Positions 24,526 through 33,568 of a stretch of 63,406 bases of DNA are shown here, one piece after another. Each line of letters starts with the position of its first letter. Positions within the stretch are counted from its first letter, which is position 1. The stretch spans positions 1-63,406 of the forward strand of contig CALDLA010000025.1 in NCBI GenBank assembly GCA_937898415.1, written 5' to 3'. Origin of the DNA: an uncultured Prevotellaceae bacterium (GTDB lineage Bacteria > Bacteroidota > Bacteroidia > Bacteroidales > Bacteroidaceae). The notes under the pieces were generated by a model. It was given only the letters and a program-made list of their open reading frames with translations, was not told the DNA's origin and ran no database searches. A program made the position numbers and the translations under genes.

Positions 24526-25461
24526 TCAAAGGTCTGATATGTCCTCTACGGAAAGACCTGTCATCTGGGCAATATCGACATCGGTAAAGCCTTTACGCTT
24601 CATCTTCTGAGCAACTTCTATCATCCCTTCTGCTCGGCCTTCTGCTCGGCCTTCTGCTCGGCCTTCTGCACGGCCTTCTGCACGGCCTTCTGCTCGGCCC
24701 TCCGCACGACCTTCATTTCGCCCCTCATCACGGGCGGTAGTCATGGTGTTGCGAAGAATAGCGCGATCCATAAGATAACGGTCGTATGCAACCTGGTCGT
24801 CACGACTCATTTTCATGATACGCAACTTCTCACGTGCCTGCTGTAGACCAGGAGCATTGGCATCAGCAGGTATGTCGCTTGTTGAAAGAAAATAGAGCCA
24901 CTGGTCGAGTGGTATGCGCGACCACCGGTCGAAATCGTTCACCTTAAGGATGATGTACTCGGGGAACAAACTGCTGACCTCTGTGGTATTGAACTTCTGA
25001 CGCATATAAGGAGATAACTTCAACACATCGTTGTTGTGAATACCACGGAACTCGGTTTTGCCTACATAGACAACGTCCTCACCTTGTCCGAGGTCAAAAT
25101 AGACGATGTTTATGGAGTACACCTTCTTGACATGCTCGTAGTTCTCACCGCTATTAACATATTCCGTCACAAGTTTGGAAGCACCAAACAGCATACGCTG
25201 GAAATATGCGAACTCTGGCTCGCCCTGTACCTCGATTAGCAACAGTTCGCCGTCAGTGTCCTCTGCCAGTAAATCAACACGATTGTACTTGGCCTCGTCA
25301 CGGTCCTTGTTTCCCTCGCTTTCCAGAAGTTTCTTTATTGTTATCTCCCGGCCAAGTATGGTAGTAAGAAAACCTTCTAACACGTCAAAATTGGCCTTGT
25401 CACGAAGCAGACGCTTCAAGGCCCAGTCAAAACTAATATATGTACGCTCTCTCATGACCAT
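24526..25461 (-). CDS. Rpn/PD-(D/E)XK nuclease-family protein with EGRA repeats
   Basis: 311 residues. The start FDWALKRLLRDKANFDVLEG and the catalytic-core pattern RVDLLAEDTDGELLLIEVQG (Asp then Glu-x-Gln) fit the Rpn/transposase-related PD-(D/E)XK family, which is abundant in Bacteroidales and linked to DNA cleavage and recombination. Near the C-terminus lie EGRN and seven EGRA tetrapeptides, coded by 12-bp tandem units (24625-24715). Because 12 is a multiple of 3, slippage would change length but not frame. It follows the S41 protease gene by 9 nt. Biological role unknown. Confidence 0.82.
   Translation of the reverse strand: MVMRERTYISFDWALKRLLRDKANFDVLEGFLTTILGREITIKKLLESEGNKDRDEAKYNRVDLLAEDTDGELLLIEVQGEPEFAYFQRMLFGASKLVTEYVNSGENYEHVKKVYSINIVYFDLGQGEDVVYVGKTEFRGIHNNDVLKLSPYMRQKFNTTEVSSLFPEYIILKVNDFDRWSRIPLDQWLYFLSTSDIPADANAPGLQQAREKLRIMKMSRDDQVAYDRYLMDRAILRNTMTTARDEGRNEGRAEGRAEGRAEGRAEGRAEGRAEGRAEGMIEVAQKMKRKGFTDVDIAQMTGLSVEDISDL
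24625..24715 (-). repeat. 12-bp tandem repeat inside the Rpn-type gene
   Basis: Seven to eight units of GAAGGCCGAGCA-like sequence with third-position variants coding Glu-Gly-Arg-Ala. In frame; likely length-variable. Confidence 0.88.
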
Positions 25462-25470
25462 AGCATTTTT

Positions 25471-27048
25471 TTAATTACTTATGACCTCCAACGCTTTCTG
25501 CACAACGGGGTTCTCCTCGTTGAAGACGGAGAAGTACTCGCTCATGTCCCAGAGGTCGCGGGCGATGAGGGCTTTCAGTTGCAGACGCAGATAGGGTAGG
25601 GTGCGCTGTAGCTCGGCATCATCCTTGGGTTCCACTTTCTGCTTCTTGCCCTCGGCCAGGATATCGTCGACCAGTGACTGGGGAACCTCGAAGTCTTGTT
25701 TGAACTTGCTGAAGTCAGGGTATTTCTTCTTCAACTCTTTGCGGTGGTTGTCGACATAGCGTAGGTTCTGCTGGATAATGACACTCTTGGCCGCCAGCTG
25801 GCGGTGGAAGGGGGTGTAGCGGGTGGTGTCTAAGGGTACGAAGTGGTCGGGCATGATGCCACCACCACCATAGACGGTACGCTGGCGATGCAGCGTCTGG
25901 AACTTCAGCGAGTCGGCAAAGTGGATGCTGTCCTGATTGGTCAACTCTCCCTTCTTCAAGCGGTTGTAGACGTCCATGGCGTAGTCCTTCTGATTACCTT
26001 TTTCATAGGGCTTCTGGATGCAGCGCCCTGATGGGGTATAGTAATGAGCGATGGTGAGGCGAATCATCGAACCGTCGGGCAGGTCGATGGGGCGTTGGAC
26101 AAGTCCCTTGCCAAAAGAACGACGGCCAACGACGTAGCCACGGTCCTGATCCTGAACAGCACCTGTCACAATCTCAGCTGCCGATGCAGTGTATTCATCA
26201 ATGAGCACCACAATCTTTCCCTTCATGAACTTTCCTTCGCCATGAGCCCGATATTCCTGGCGAGGTACTCGGCGTCCCTCGGTATAGACAATCATTTCGT
26301 CCTTGGCCAGCAGCTCATCGGCAATGTTGACAGCCGCCTGCAGGTAGCCGCCGCCATTCTCTTGCAGGTCGAGCACAAGGCTCTCCATGCCTTCAACTTT
26401 CAGCTTTTGCAAGGCTTCACAGAACTCTTGATGGGTAGTAGCTCCGAAATTACCTATCCGTATGTAGCCAACGGCGGGGCGTATCATGTAGGCAGCATCA
26501 ATGGACTTGACGGGAATCTTGTCTCGGACAACGGTAAATGTGAGTTGGTCTTTGATGCCTGTACGGACGATTCCCAGTTTGACTTTTGTCCCCTTGGGGC
26601 CACGTAGTCGGCGCATGATTTCCTCCTTCGACATCTTAACACCGGCAATAGCGCTGTCGTTGACAGAGATGATGCGGTCGCCAGCAATGATGCCCACCTT
26701 CTCTGACGGGCCGTTGGTGACGGGCTGAATAACCATCAGCGTGTCGTCAATCATATTGAACTGTACGCCGATGCCCTCGAAGTTGCCGTTCAGAGGTTCG
26801 TTCATCTGCTTTACTTCCTTGGCATTAGAGTACTGTGAGTGGGGGTCGAGTTTCTCCAGCATGCCGCGGATGGCGTCCTCCACGAGCTTGGCTTCGTCGA
26901 CGGAGTCAACATAGAGATTAGTGGTGGCAATCTCAGCAATCTGTAACTTACGCAAAGGCGAATCCTCGCCCATGTTGATTCTCATCTGGGCGTTTCCACT
27001 TAGGGTGAGCAACGACAGGATCGTTGCATATAAGAAATGTCTATTCAT
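25471..27048 (-). CDS. S41-family C-terminal processing protease
   Basis: 525 residues: signal peptide (MNRHFLYATILSLLTLSGNA), a PDZ domain (about 85-170, GIGVQFNMIDDTLMVIQPVT, IIAGDRIISVNDS), then the S41 domain with VLIDEYTASAAEIVTGAVQD holding the nucleophile Ser and GRRSFGKGLVQ holding the catalytic Lys. Works in the periplasm on protein C-termini. The ATG overlaps the end of the topoisomerase gene by 8 nt. Confidence 0.93.
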   Translation of the reverse strand: MNRHFLYATILSLLTLSGNAQMRINMGEDSPLRKLQIAEIATTNLYVDSVDEAKLVEDAIRGMLEKLDPHSQYSNAKEVKQMNEPLNGNFEGIGVQFNMIDDTLMVIQPVTNGPSEKVGIIAGDRIISVNDSAIAGVKMSKEEIMRRLRGPKGTKVKLGIVRTGIKDQLTFTVVRDKIPVKSIDAAYMIRPAVGYIRIGNFGATTHQEFCEALQKLKVEGMESLVLDLQENGGGYLQAAVNIADELLAKDEMIVYTEGRRVPRQEYRAHGEGKFMKGKIVVLIDEYTASAAEIVTGAVQDQDRGYVVGRRSFGKGLVQRPIDLPDGSMIRLTIAHYYTPSGRCIQKPYEKGNQKDYAMDVYNRLKKGELTNQDSIHFADSLKFQTLHRQRTVYGGGGIMPDHFVPLDTTRYTPFHRQLAAKSVIIQQNLRYVDNHRKELKKKYPDFSKFKQDFEVPQSLVDDILAEGKKQKVEPKDDAELQRTLPYLRLQLKALIARDLWDMSEYFSVFNEENPVVQKALEVISN

Positions 27049-29029
27049 ATTGGTCTTCTTCTGGTCTGTCTTCCTCGATGACGAGGTTGTCGATGATGAA
27101 GTTCTGGCGTTCCATCGTGTTCTTTCCCATATAATATTCCAAAAGTTTCTGCACTTGGTCAGTCTTGTGCAGTGTCACCTGCTCCAGACGGATGTCTGGA
27201 CCAATGAAGCCCGCGAACTCCTCAGGACTGATTTCTCCAAGACCCTTGAATCGGGTAATCTCCGGATCGGGTCCCAGGTCGTTGATGGCCTGTAGGCGTT
27301 CCTCCTCGCTGTAGCAGTAACGGACGATATAGTCAGACTTCTTTTGTTGAGTATTGAGTTTTGAGTGTTTGGTGTCTTCGTCGGCAACAATTTGCTTTTT
27401 CTTGATTTTCGCACGTTTATTCCTAACGCGGAACAGTGGTGTCTGCAATACGTAGACGTGCCCCTTCTTGATTAGTTCCGGGAAGAACTGCAGGAAGAAG
27501 GTGATGATGAGAAGGCGGATATGCATACCGTCTACATCGGCATCGGTGGCTACTATCACCTTATTATATCTAAGGGTGTCCAACCCCTCTTCTATATCAA
27601 GAGCGGCCTGCAGCAGATTGAACTCCTCGTTTTCGTATACAACCTTCTTGGTCAGCCCATACGTGTTTAAGGGTTTTCCCCTTAAAGAAAAAACCGCCTG
27701 TGTGTTGACGTCGCGGCTCTTGGTGATACTTCCGCTGGCCGAGTCACCCTCGGTAATGAAGATGCACGATTCTTCCTTGCGGTCGTCCTTGGCGTCGCTG
27801 AAGTGTATGCGGCAGTCGCGCAGTTTGCGGTTATGCAGATTGGCTTTCTTGGCCCTTTCACGAGCCAGTTTGGTGACGCCAGCAATGGCCTTGCGGTCGC
27901 GTTCGCTCTCCTTGATCTTGTTTTCCAGCACCTCAGCCACGTCGCTGTGGATGTGCAGGTAGTTGTCCACCAACTGTTTGATGAAGTCGCCCACGTACTT
28001 ATTGATCGTCTCGCCGCCGGGCCCCATCAGCGTAGAACCCAACTTGATTTTAGTCTGACTCTCGAAGACCGGCTCCTCCACGTTGATGGCTATGGCAGCC
28101 ACGATGCCCGTACGGATGTCTCCATACTCGTACTTGCCAAAGAACTCCTTGATGGTGCGTGCTATATGCTCTTTGAAGGCGCTCTGGTGGGTTCCGCCCT
28201 GAGTCGTGTGCTGGCCGTTGACAAACGAGTAGTATTCCTCGCCGTATTGATTGGCATGGGTAAAGGCAATCTCAATGTCGTCGCCCTGCAGGTGGATGAT
28301 GGGGTAGAGGGCTTCTGTTGTCATGCGGTCTTTCAGCAGGTCCTCCAGTCCATGACGGCTCAGTATGCGCCGTCCGTTGTACATGATGGCCAGTCCTGTA
28401 TTCAGGTAGGTATAGTTGCGCAGCATGTTCTCCACGATGTCGTCGTGGAACAGATAGTCCTTGAATAGATTCGGGTCGTTGTCAGGCTCGAAGAAAATGT
28501 ATGTTCCGTTCTCGTCCTGAGTGTCCTCGGTCACGTCGCTGATGAGTTTTCCCCGTTCGAACACCGCCTTGCGCACCTTGCCGTCACGATAGCTGCATAC
28601 CTCGAAGTGGGTGCTCAGCGCGTTGACAGCCTTCACGCCGACACCGTTCAGACCGATAGACTTCTTGAATGCCTTTGAGTCGTACTTGCCGCCTGTGTTC
28701 AGTACGGATACGGCTTCTATCATCTTTCCCTGCGGGATGCCTCGGCCATAGTCGCGGACAGAGACACGCAGTCCTTCCTCAACCGTTATCTCTATGCGGT
28801 CGCCAGCTTTCATCTTGAACTCGTCTATAGAGTTGTCTATCACTTCTTTCAGCAGTACGTATATGCCGTCTTCGGGCAGCGAACCGTCGCCCAGTCGGCC
28901 GATGTACATGCCAGGTCGCAGACGTATATGCTCCGTACCGGTCAGCGTGCGGATGTTGTCGTCGCCGTAGTCTGGGGTGTCAGGGACTACTGGGGCGTCT
29001 GGGAATATTTGGGTCTTATCGTCGTTCAT
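27041..29029 (-). CDS. parE: DNA topoisomerase IV subunit B
   Basis: 662 residues. GHKL ATPase: RPGMYIGRLGDGSLPEDGIY, EVIDNSIDEF, GRGIPQGKMIEAVSVLNTGG. TOPRIM: FITEGDSASGSITKSRDVNT, and the metal site IVATDADVDGMHIRLL. The length and SITKSRDVNTQAVFSLRGKP suit ParE rather than GyrB, though the two are close. An unusual basic/polar insert (about residues 540-570, EDTKHSKLNTQQKK) follows RVRNKR; part of it is coded by heptamer repeats at 27347-27374. I set the start at ATG 29029, which overlaps the stop of the GNAT gene (ATGA); an upstream TTG/ATG adds six residues. Confidence 0.88.
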   Translation of the reverse strand: MNDDKTQIFPDAPVVPDTPDYGDDNIRTLTGTEHIRLRPGMYIGRLGDGSLPEDGIYVLLKEVIDNSIDEFKMKAGDRIEITVEEGLRVSVRDYGRGIPQGKMIEAVSVLNTGGKYDSKAFKKSIGLNGVGVKAVNALSTHFEVCSYRDGKVRKAVFERGKLISDVTEDTQDENGTYIFFEPDNDPNLFKDYLFHDDIVENMLRNYTYLNTGLAIMYNGRRILSRHGLEDLLKDRMTTEALYPIIHLQGDDIEIAFTHANQYGEEYYSFVNGQHTTQGGTHQSAFKEHIARTIKEFFGKYEYGDIRTGIVAAIAINVEEPVFESQTKIKLGSTLMGPGGETINKYVGDFIKQLVDNYLHIHSDVAEVLENKIKESERDRKAIAGVTKLARERAKKANLHNRKLRDCRIHFSDAKDDRKEESCIFITEGDSASGSITKSRDVNTQAVFSLRGKPLNTYGLTKKVVYENEEFNLLQAALDIEEGLDTLRYNKVIVATDADVDGMHIRLLIITFFLQFFPELIKKGHVYVLQTPLFRVRNKRAKIKKKQIVADEDTKHSKLNTQQKKSDYIVRYCYSEEERLQAINDLGPDPEITRFKGLGEISPEEFAGFIGPDIRLEQVTLHKTDQVQKLLEYYMGKNTMERQNFIIDNLVIEEDRPEEDQYE
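27347..27374. repeat. 7-bp repeats within the topoisomerase IV B gene
   Basis: Plus strand TTGAGTA, TTGAGTT, TTGAGTG, TTTGGTG at a strict 7-nt period. On the coding strand it gives the HSKLNTQ part of a non-conserved insert. Confidence 0.7.
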
Positions 29030-30180
29030 AGTTCCTTTTTGTAGCAACGTCTGCGCTTGTGCTGTTCACTCTCCAAGTACGCCCACTGGCTCTGTACTTT
29101 GTTGTTGGTCTCCATCTCAACGTGGGTCTCGCCCCATTTGAAACCATACTTCTGGTAGATGGGGATGAGATGGTAGAACAGAAGGGCATTGGCTCCCTTG
29201 GCACGGTATTCAGGCAATATGCCGATGAGCAGGCAGTCCACCACATCGGTCTTCTTGAAGTAGAGTGCCTTCATGATGTGCCACCAGCCGAAAGGCAGCA
29301 GACGCCCCTTGCGGCATTTCTGCAGGGCGCGAGTCAGCGATGGGATGGTGATACCCACGCCGACGACATCGTGCCCTGGCGTGTTCCAGTCCTCTACTAA
29401 GCAGAGCATATCCATGGAGAAATACTTGAAATACTCATGCACATAGGCATCCATCTGCTTTGGTGTCATCTCCGAGTAGCCGTATAGGTGGCCAAAGGTC
29501 TTGTTGACAACCTCCAACACCTTACGGCCATATTGCTCTGGACCAAAGACCTGGCTACGCTTCAGGTTGGGTACATGCAGATTGTAGCGCTGCATGGTCA
29601 TTTCGGCCACTCGTTTGAACTTCTCAGGCATGCCCTCTTTGGGTACCCAGAGTTTCCACTCCACGTAGTCATTATCTTTCACGTAGCCCTCCATCTGCTC
29701 CATCAGTTCAAAATAGTAGTGGTAGTTATAGCCAGTTGCCATGGTGCCCAGTTCCTCGTGGCCATAGTACAGCATTCCCTCAGGGTCCATGTCAGTAAAT
29801 CCCAAGGGACCGATGATATCCTTCATGCCATGCTGACGGCCATACTCCTCGACGGTCTCTAACAGAGCCTTGAGCACATCCATGTCATTGATGATGTCAA
29901 GCCATCCGAAACGTACGGACTTACAATTCCACTGCTCGTTATAGCGGTGGTTGATGATGGCGGCCACGCGTCCTACCAGGCGTCCCTCCTTATAGGCCAG
30001 ATAGTATTCGGCCTCACAGAATTCGAAGGCAGGGTTCTTGTCCTTGCTGAATGTGTTCAGTTCATCGACATACAAGTTGGGGGCATCGTATTCGCAGCCC
30101 TTGTAAAGTTCGTAGTGCAACTCAATGAAAGCCTTCAAATCCTTCTTGGTTTCTACCCTTTTAATTGTTACTGATGCCAT
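29026..30180 (-). CDS. GNAT-like N-acetyltransferase, function unknown
   Basis: 384 residues. N-terminal acetyltransferase-like part (ASVTIKRVETKKDLKAFIEL, YYLAYKEGRLVGRVAAIINH) and a second part with IGILPEYRAKGANALLFYHL, the acetyl-CoA-binding R/Q-x-x-G-x-G/A loop, near residue 335. Common in Bacteroidales as a lone two-domain GNAT protein; the substrate is not known to me. Its stop overlaps the parE start by 4 nt, so both are probably co-transcribed. Confidence 0.8.
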   Translation of the reverse strand: MASVTIKRVETKKDLKAFIELHYELYKGCEYDAPNLYVDELNTFSKDKNPAFEFCEAEYYLAYKEGRLVGRVAAIINHRYNEQWNCKSVRFGWLDIINDMDVLKALLETVEEYGRQHGMKDIIGPLGFTDMDPEGMLYYGHEELGTMATGYNYHYYFELMEQMEGYVKDNDYVEWKLWVPKEGMPEKFKRVAEMTMQRYNLHVPNLKRSQVFGPEQYGRKVLEVVNKTFGHLYGYSEMTPKQMDAYVHEYFKYFSMDMLCLVEDWNTPGHDVVGVGITIPSLTRALQKCRKGRLLPFGWWHIMKALYFKKTDVVDCLLIGILPEYRAKGANALLFYHLIPIYQKYGFKWGETHVEMETNNKVQSQWAYLESEQHKRRRCYKKEL

Positions 30181-30221
30181 ATTTTTTATAGTCCTTTTTT
30201 CCTATTTTATAAAATATGTGG

Positions 30222-30229
30222 CAAAGATA
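30222..30229 (-). promoter_or_regulatory. GNAT-parE-S41 run promoter -7 element
   Basis: TATCTTTG on the minus strand about 40 nt ahead of the GNAT start. The upstream element is not clear. Confidence 0.5.
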
Positions 30230-30259
30230 CGCTTATTTTTTCAAAAAAGGAAAGAAAAA

Positions 30260-30291
30260 TTTGGTTTTTTCAATAAGTTAAATTACTTTTG
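30260..30291 (+). promoter_or_regulatory. ompA-like gene promoter
   Basis: TTTG (30260-30263), 20 nt, TACTTTTG (30284-30291). Exact consensus; leader about 50 nt. Confidence 0.8.
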
Positions 30292-30346
30292 CAGAGTGAA
30301 TGTGTGTATAGATACTAAAAATATAAATAATTAATTGCAATTAAGT

Positions 30347-31543
30347 ATGAAAAAAGTATTACTCCTTGCAGCTGCTGCGCTGCTCGTGTCAAGCGCCGTG
30401 ATGGCTCAAGACGACTGTACGAAAGGTCCCAAGCTCAAGTCTTGGAACTTTGTGGAAGTTCAAGGCGGTATGGAGTGGACGGCAACTAATGCTAAAATTG
30501 ACAAGTTGCTCTCACCCATCGGCGCCATCTCTCTGGGTCGCTACTTTACTCCTGTGGTAGGTGCTCGCCTTCATGCCTCTGGTCTTCAGGCTAAGGGCCG
30601 TTTTGAGAGTCTCGACAAGGACTATAAGTGGAACTTCATCACTGCTGACGCCGACTTGCTGCTGAACCTCTCCAACCTGTTCAGCTGCTGCAACTACAGC
30701 CATCCGGTGAACGTGATTCTCGTCGGAGGTATCGGCCTTGCCAATGCCTGGAAGAATGACGATATGATAGAGATTGCTCAGACTAACCCCAACTTGGCAC
30801 CTCTGGCTTGGACTTCAGACAATCGCCTGAGCCATAACCTGCGTGCCGGCCTGCGTTTTGAGACGAATGTCACCAAGCCGCTAGGCCTGTCACTGGAGTT
30901 TGATGCCAACAGCATGGACGACCGCTTCAATAGCAAGACCAACGATGCTGACGACTGGATGATCAGCGGTATGATAGGTCTCAGCTATCGTTTTGGCTAT
31001 TCGAAGACCAAGCCTCGTCAGGTGGTTCGCCAGATAGAGGAGGAAATCTGGGTTGACGTTCCCGATACGATTATTGTCAAAGAGAAGCGTCCCATCGTTA
31101 AGGATGAGCAGAAGAAGATCGAAGAGGTTATCTTCTTCCAGATCCGCGAGAGTGATACGAATGCCGCTCAGGGAACTGATAAGGCCATCAAGGATGTTGC
31201 TGACCTGATGAAGACCTCTGAGGATGCTAAGTTCACCGTTACAGGTTATGCTGACAAGGGTACCGGTAATTACAAGCTGAACCAGATGTACGCCAAGCGT
31301 CGTGCTGACGATGTGACAGCCAAGCTCATCAATGAGCATGGTCTTGATCCTTCTCGCCTGACTACCGACTCTAAGGGTGACATCGTTCAGCCGTTCGAGG
31401 AGAACGACAAGAACCGTTGCGTTATCATTACTGGTGAGGGTACCTTCAAGGTGACTAACTATGAAGAGTACGACGTTCAGAAGGTAACTACCAAGAAGGT
31501 GAAGAAACTCGTATCCCGCGAAGTGGTAGAGGAGGTCTACTAA
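30347..31543 (+). CDS. OmpA-family outer-membrane protein
   Basis: 398 residues: signal peptide (MKKVLLLAAAALLVSSAVMA, cleaved before QDD), an eight-stranded barrel region (about 25-225), a linker with VDVPDTIIVKEKRP, then a C-terminal OmpA/peptidoglycan-binding domain (about 255-375) with KFTVTGYADKGTGNYKLNQM and AKRRADDVTAKLINEHGLD. Links the outer membrane to the cell wall. ATG 30347 is preferred over an upstream TTG. It ends convergently with a methyltransferase-like gene, overlapping by 4 nt. Confidence 0.92.
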   Translation: MKKVLLLAAAALLVSSAVMAQDDCTKGPKLKSWNFVEVQGGMEWTATNAKIDKLLSPIGAISLGRYFTPVVGARLHASGLQAKGRFESLDKDYKWNFITADADLLLNLSNLFSCCNYSHPVNVILVGGIGLANAWKNDDMIEIAQTNPNLAPLAWTSDNRLSHNLRAGLRFETNVTKPLGLSLEFDANSMDDRFNSKTNDADDWMISGMIGLSYRFGYSKTKPRQVVRQIEEEIWVDVPDTIIVKEKRPIVKDEQKKIEEVIFFQIRESDTNAAQGTDKAIKDVADLMKTSEDAKFTVTGYADKGTGNYKLNQMYAKRRADDVTAKLINEHGLDPSRLTTDSKGDIVQPFEENDKNRCVIITGEGTFKVTNYEEYDVQKVTTKKVKKLVSREVVEEVY

Positions 31544-32730
31544 ACAACCTTACGACAGAAAATGAGAACCCTGTCGTCTGAAGCGAGGGTGGTAGCAAAC
31601 AAGTAGGTGCTGCCACCCTCGCTTAATTTTAGGCGTCGGCGAAGTTCGGCCACTGTCAGGGGGAAGTTCCTGGTGGTGATATTGGCCTGACTGATGCCTT
31701 GCAGGTGCTGCTTCAGTTCACGCTTGTTCATCGTCGTGATGGCGTCAATTAGGAACTCACGGCCAGGAAAACCTTCAACCCTTTCTCCTGATACGAACAG
31801 ATGGCTGTTCTGTGCTATCTGGCTGATTCCGAAACGCTGTGCGACTTCAGCGAAGCAGCCCGCCTTCATGATGGAGGCATTGGGCTCGTAGAGGTATTGG
31901 GGGGCTTGGAGTGTGGAGGAAGGAGTGTGGAGAGAGGTCTGTGGAGTGAACTCGAAATGCTGTTCCCCCTCGCCAGTCAGATTCACGCAATGTATGGTGT
32001 AATCTCCATTCGCTTGGCTCCCGACATCACTCAATACCAAGAGCAGCTCCTTACATTCGTTCCCAACGGAAACGAGATGAACTCCCTGTACATAGGATTC
32101 TCCCAGGTCGCTGATGGCTTTCCGCCAATCAAGCATAGGCGACAGCTTGATGATGACCTGGTCGGCTTTCTCCATCAGCAGTTGCTTGAGCGCAATGACG
32201 TCTGGGGTGCAGTCGCTGATGCTATAGGTTCGCCCACCGTGGCTGTCTCGCCGGGCAGGGTCTATGTAGACGACGACAGCATGGCTCATCGTCTGTAAGT
32301 AATCGGTACTGTCGGCGCAGACTACTTCAGCCTGAACTAATCCTAATACCTCGAAGTTCTGTCGGGCAATCTCACACAAGTTCGCTTGCCGCTCCACATA
32401 GACTGCATGTGAGAAACCTTGCGCCATGAATGAGAAGTCAACGCCAAAGCCTCCCGTCAGGTCGACTATCTGTTGGCCACGTCCGGCCAGCTTGGCCTTA
32501 TAGCGTGCTGTCTGTTCGCTGGAGCATTGTTCCATCGATAAGTGGGGCGGATACACGATGCCTGCGGTGGCAGCCCATGTCGGCAGTTTGCGTCGTGCCG
32601 CTTGTTGTCCCGCTATCTGTTCGAGGGCAAACGTCAAGTCCACGTCGGGGTCTTTTGTTCCCCGGAGTGCCAGCTGCCGTACATCGCCGTCGGCATGTTC
32701 GTTGATAAAGTCGGTGGTTGTCTGGTTCAT
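31540..32730 (-). CDS. Class I SAM-dependent methyltransferase-like protein with THUMP-like domain
   Basis: 396 residues. SAM-binding start VDLTGGFGVDFSFMAQGFSH (motif I), YVERQANLCEIARQNFEVLG, VYIDPARRDSHGGRTYSISD (motif IV-like DPAR). The N-terminal 90 residues and C-terminal RNFPLTVAELRRRLKLSEGG resemble the THUMP-like methyltransferase group common in Bacteroidetes, probably RNA-directed. I start at ATG 32730, 4 nt after murI ends. A heptamer repeat (31908-31949) codes the LHTPSSTLQAP segment. Confidence 0.78.
   Translation of the reverse strand: MNQTTTDFINEHADGDVRQLALRGTKDPDVDLTFALEQIAGQQAARRKLPTWAATAGIVYPPHLSMEQCSSEQTARYKAKLAGRGQQIVDLTGGFGVDFSFMAQGFSHAVYVERQANLCEIARQNFEVLGLVQAEVVCADSTDYLQTMSHAVVVYIDPARRDSHGGRTYSISDCTPDVIALKQLLMEKADQVIIKLSPMLDWRKAISDLGESYVQGVHLVSVGNECKELLLVLSDVGSQANGDYTIHCVNLTGEGEQHFEFTPQTSLHTPSSTLQAPQYLYEPNASIMKAGCFAEVAQRFGISQIAQNSHLFVSGERVEGFPGREFLIDAITTMNKRELKQHLQGISQANITTRNFPLTVAELRRRLKLSEGGSTYLFATTLASDDRVLIFCRKVV
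31908..31949. repeat. 7-bp repeats within the methyltransferase-like gene
   Basis: Plus strand GGAGTGT, GGAGGAA, GGAGTGT, GGAGAGA, GGTCTGT, GGAGTGA: six units at a 7-nt period, 42 bp, so 14 codons in frame. Confidence 0.8.
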
Positions 32731-32734
32731 ACGA

Positions 32735-33568
32735 CTATCCCAGGGTGGTATTCTCAACCTCAACGGGCTCGTGAAGGAAAATCTGGGCGTGTTCGCGGAA
32801 CTTCTCTGGGTTCTCGGTGGTCAGGTAGCGGACGGAGTGCCCCTTTGAGCACATCTGCTCGATGGAGGTGTTGCGTTTGAAATAACTGCTCAGGCTGTCA
32901 GCCACATATTCGCCTTGGGGCACACAGCGTACGCCGTGGGGCAGGTACTTCAGGATTTTGGGCATGAGTAGCGGATAATGGGTACAACCAAGGATGAGGG
33001 TGTCAATCTTAGGGTCAAGGTGCATAATCTGGTCGATGCGCTTCTTGACAAAATAGTCGGCACCAGGGGAGTCGGCCTCGTTGTACTCTACAAGGGGTAC
33101 CCAGAAGGGACAGGCGACGCCTGAAACTTGGATGTCGGGGTATAGTTTCTGGATCTCCAAGTTGTAGCTTTCGCTCTTAATGGTACCTTCGGTGGCCAGT
33201 ACGCCAACATGGCGACTCTTTGTGAGCGATCCGATAACCTCGGCCGTGGGGCGGATGACGCCAAGCACACGGCGCTTGGGGTCCCATTGTGGCAAGTCAT
33301 TCTGCTGAATGGAACGTAACGCCTTTGCCGAGGCCGTATTACAACCTAAGATAACCAAGTGACAACCTAATTCGAAGAGTTTCTGTACGGCTTGGCGCGT
33401 AAACTCATAGACCACGTCAAACGAGCGTGGTCCGTAAGGGGCACGGGCGTTATCGCCCAGATACAGATAATCGTATTCGGGAAGCAGCTGGCGGATGCCG
33501 TGCAGGATGGTGAGACCGCCATAGCCGCTGTCGAAGATGCCGATAGGGCCTGGTTTAGTTGATAACAC
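32735..33568 (-). CDS. murI: Glutamate racemase
   Basis: 277 residues. Makes D-glutamate for peptidoglycan. Seen: GPIGIFDSGYGGLTILHGIR, the first catalytic cysteine in VILGCNTASAKALRSIQ, and the second in LILGCTHYPLLMPKIL. Starts inside the end of the upstream ompH/skp gene (14-nt overlap), so coupled translation is likely. Part of the bamA-ompH-murI envelope operon. Confidence 0.96.
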   Translation of the reverse strand: MLSTKPGPIGIFDSGYGGLTILHGIRQLLPEYDYLYLGDNARAPYGPRSFDVVYEFTRQAVQKLFELGCHLVILGCNTASAKALRSIQQNDLPQWDPKRRVLGVIRPTAEVIGSLTKSRHVGVLATEGTIKSESYNLEIQKLYPDIQVSGVACPFWVPLVEYNEADSPGADYFVKKRIDQIMHLDPKIDTLILGCTHYPLLMPKILKYLPHGVRCVPQGEYVADSLSSYFKRNTSIEQMCSKGHSVRYLTTENPEKFREHAQIFLHEPVEVENTTLG

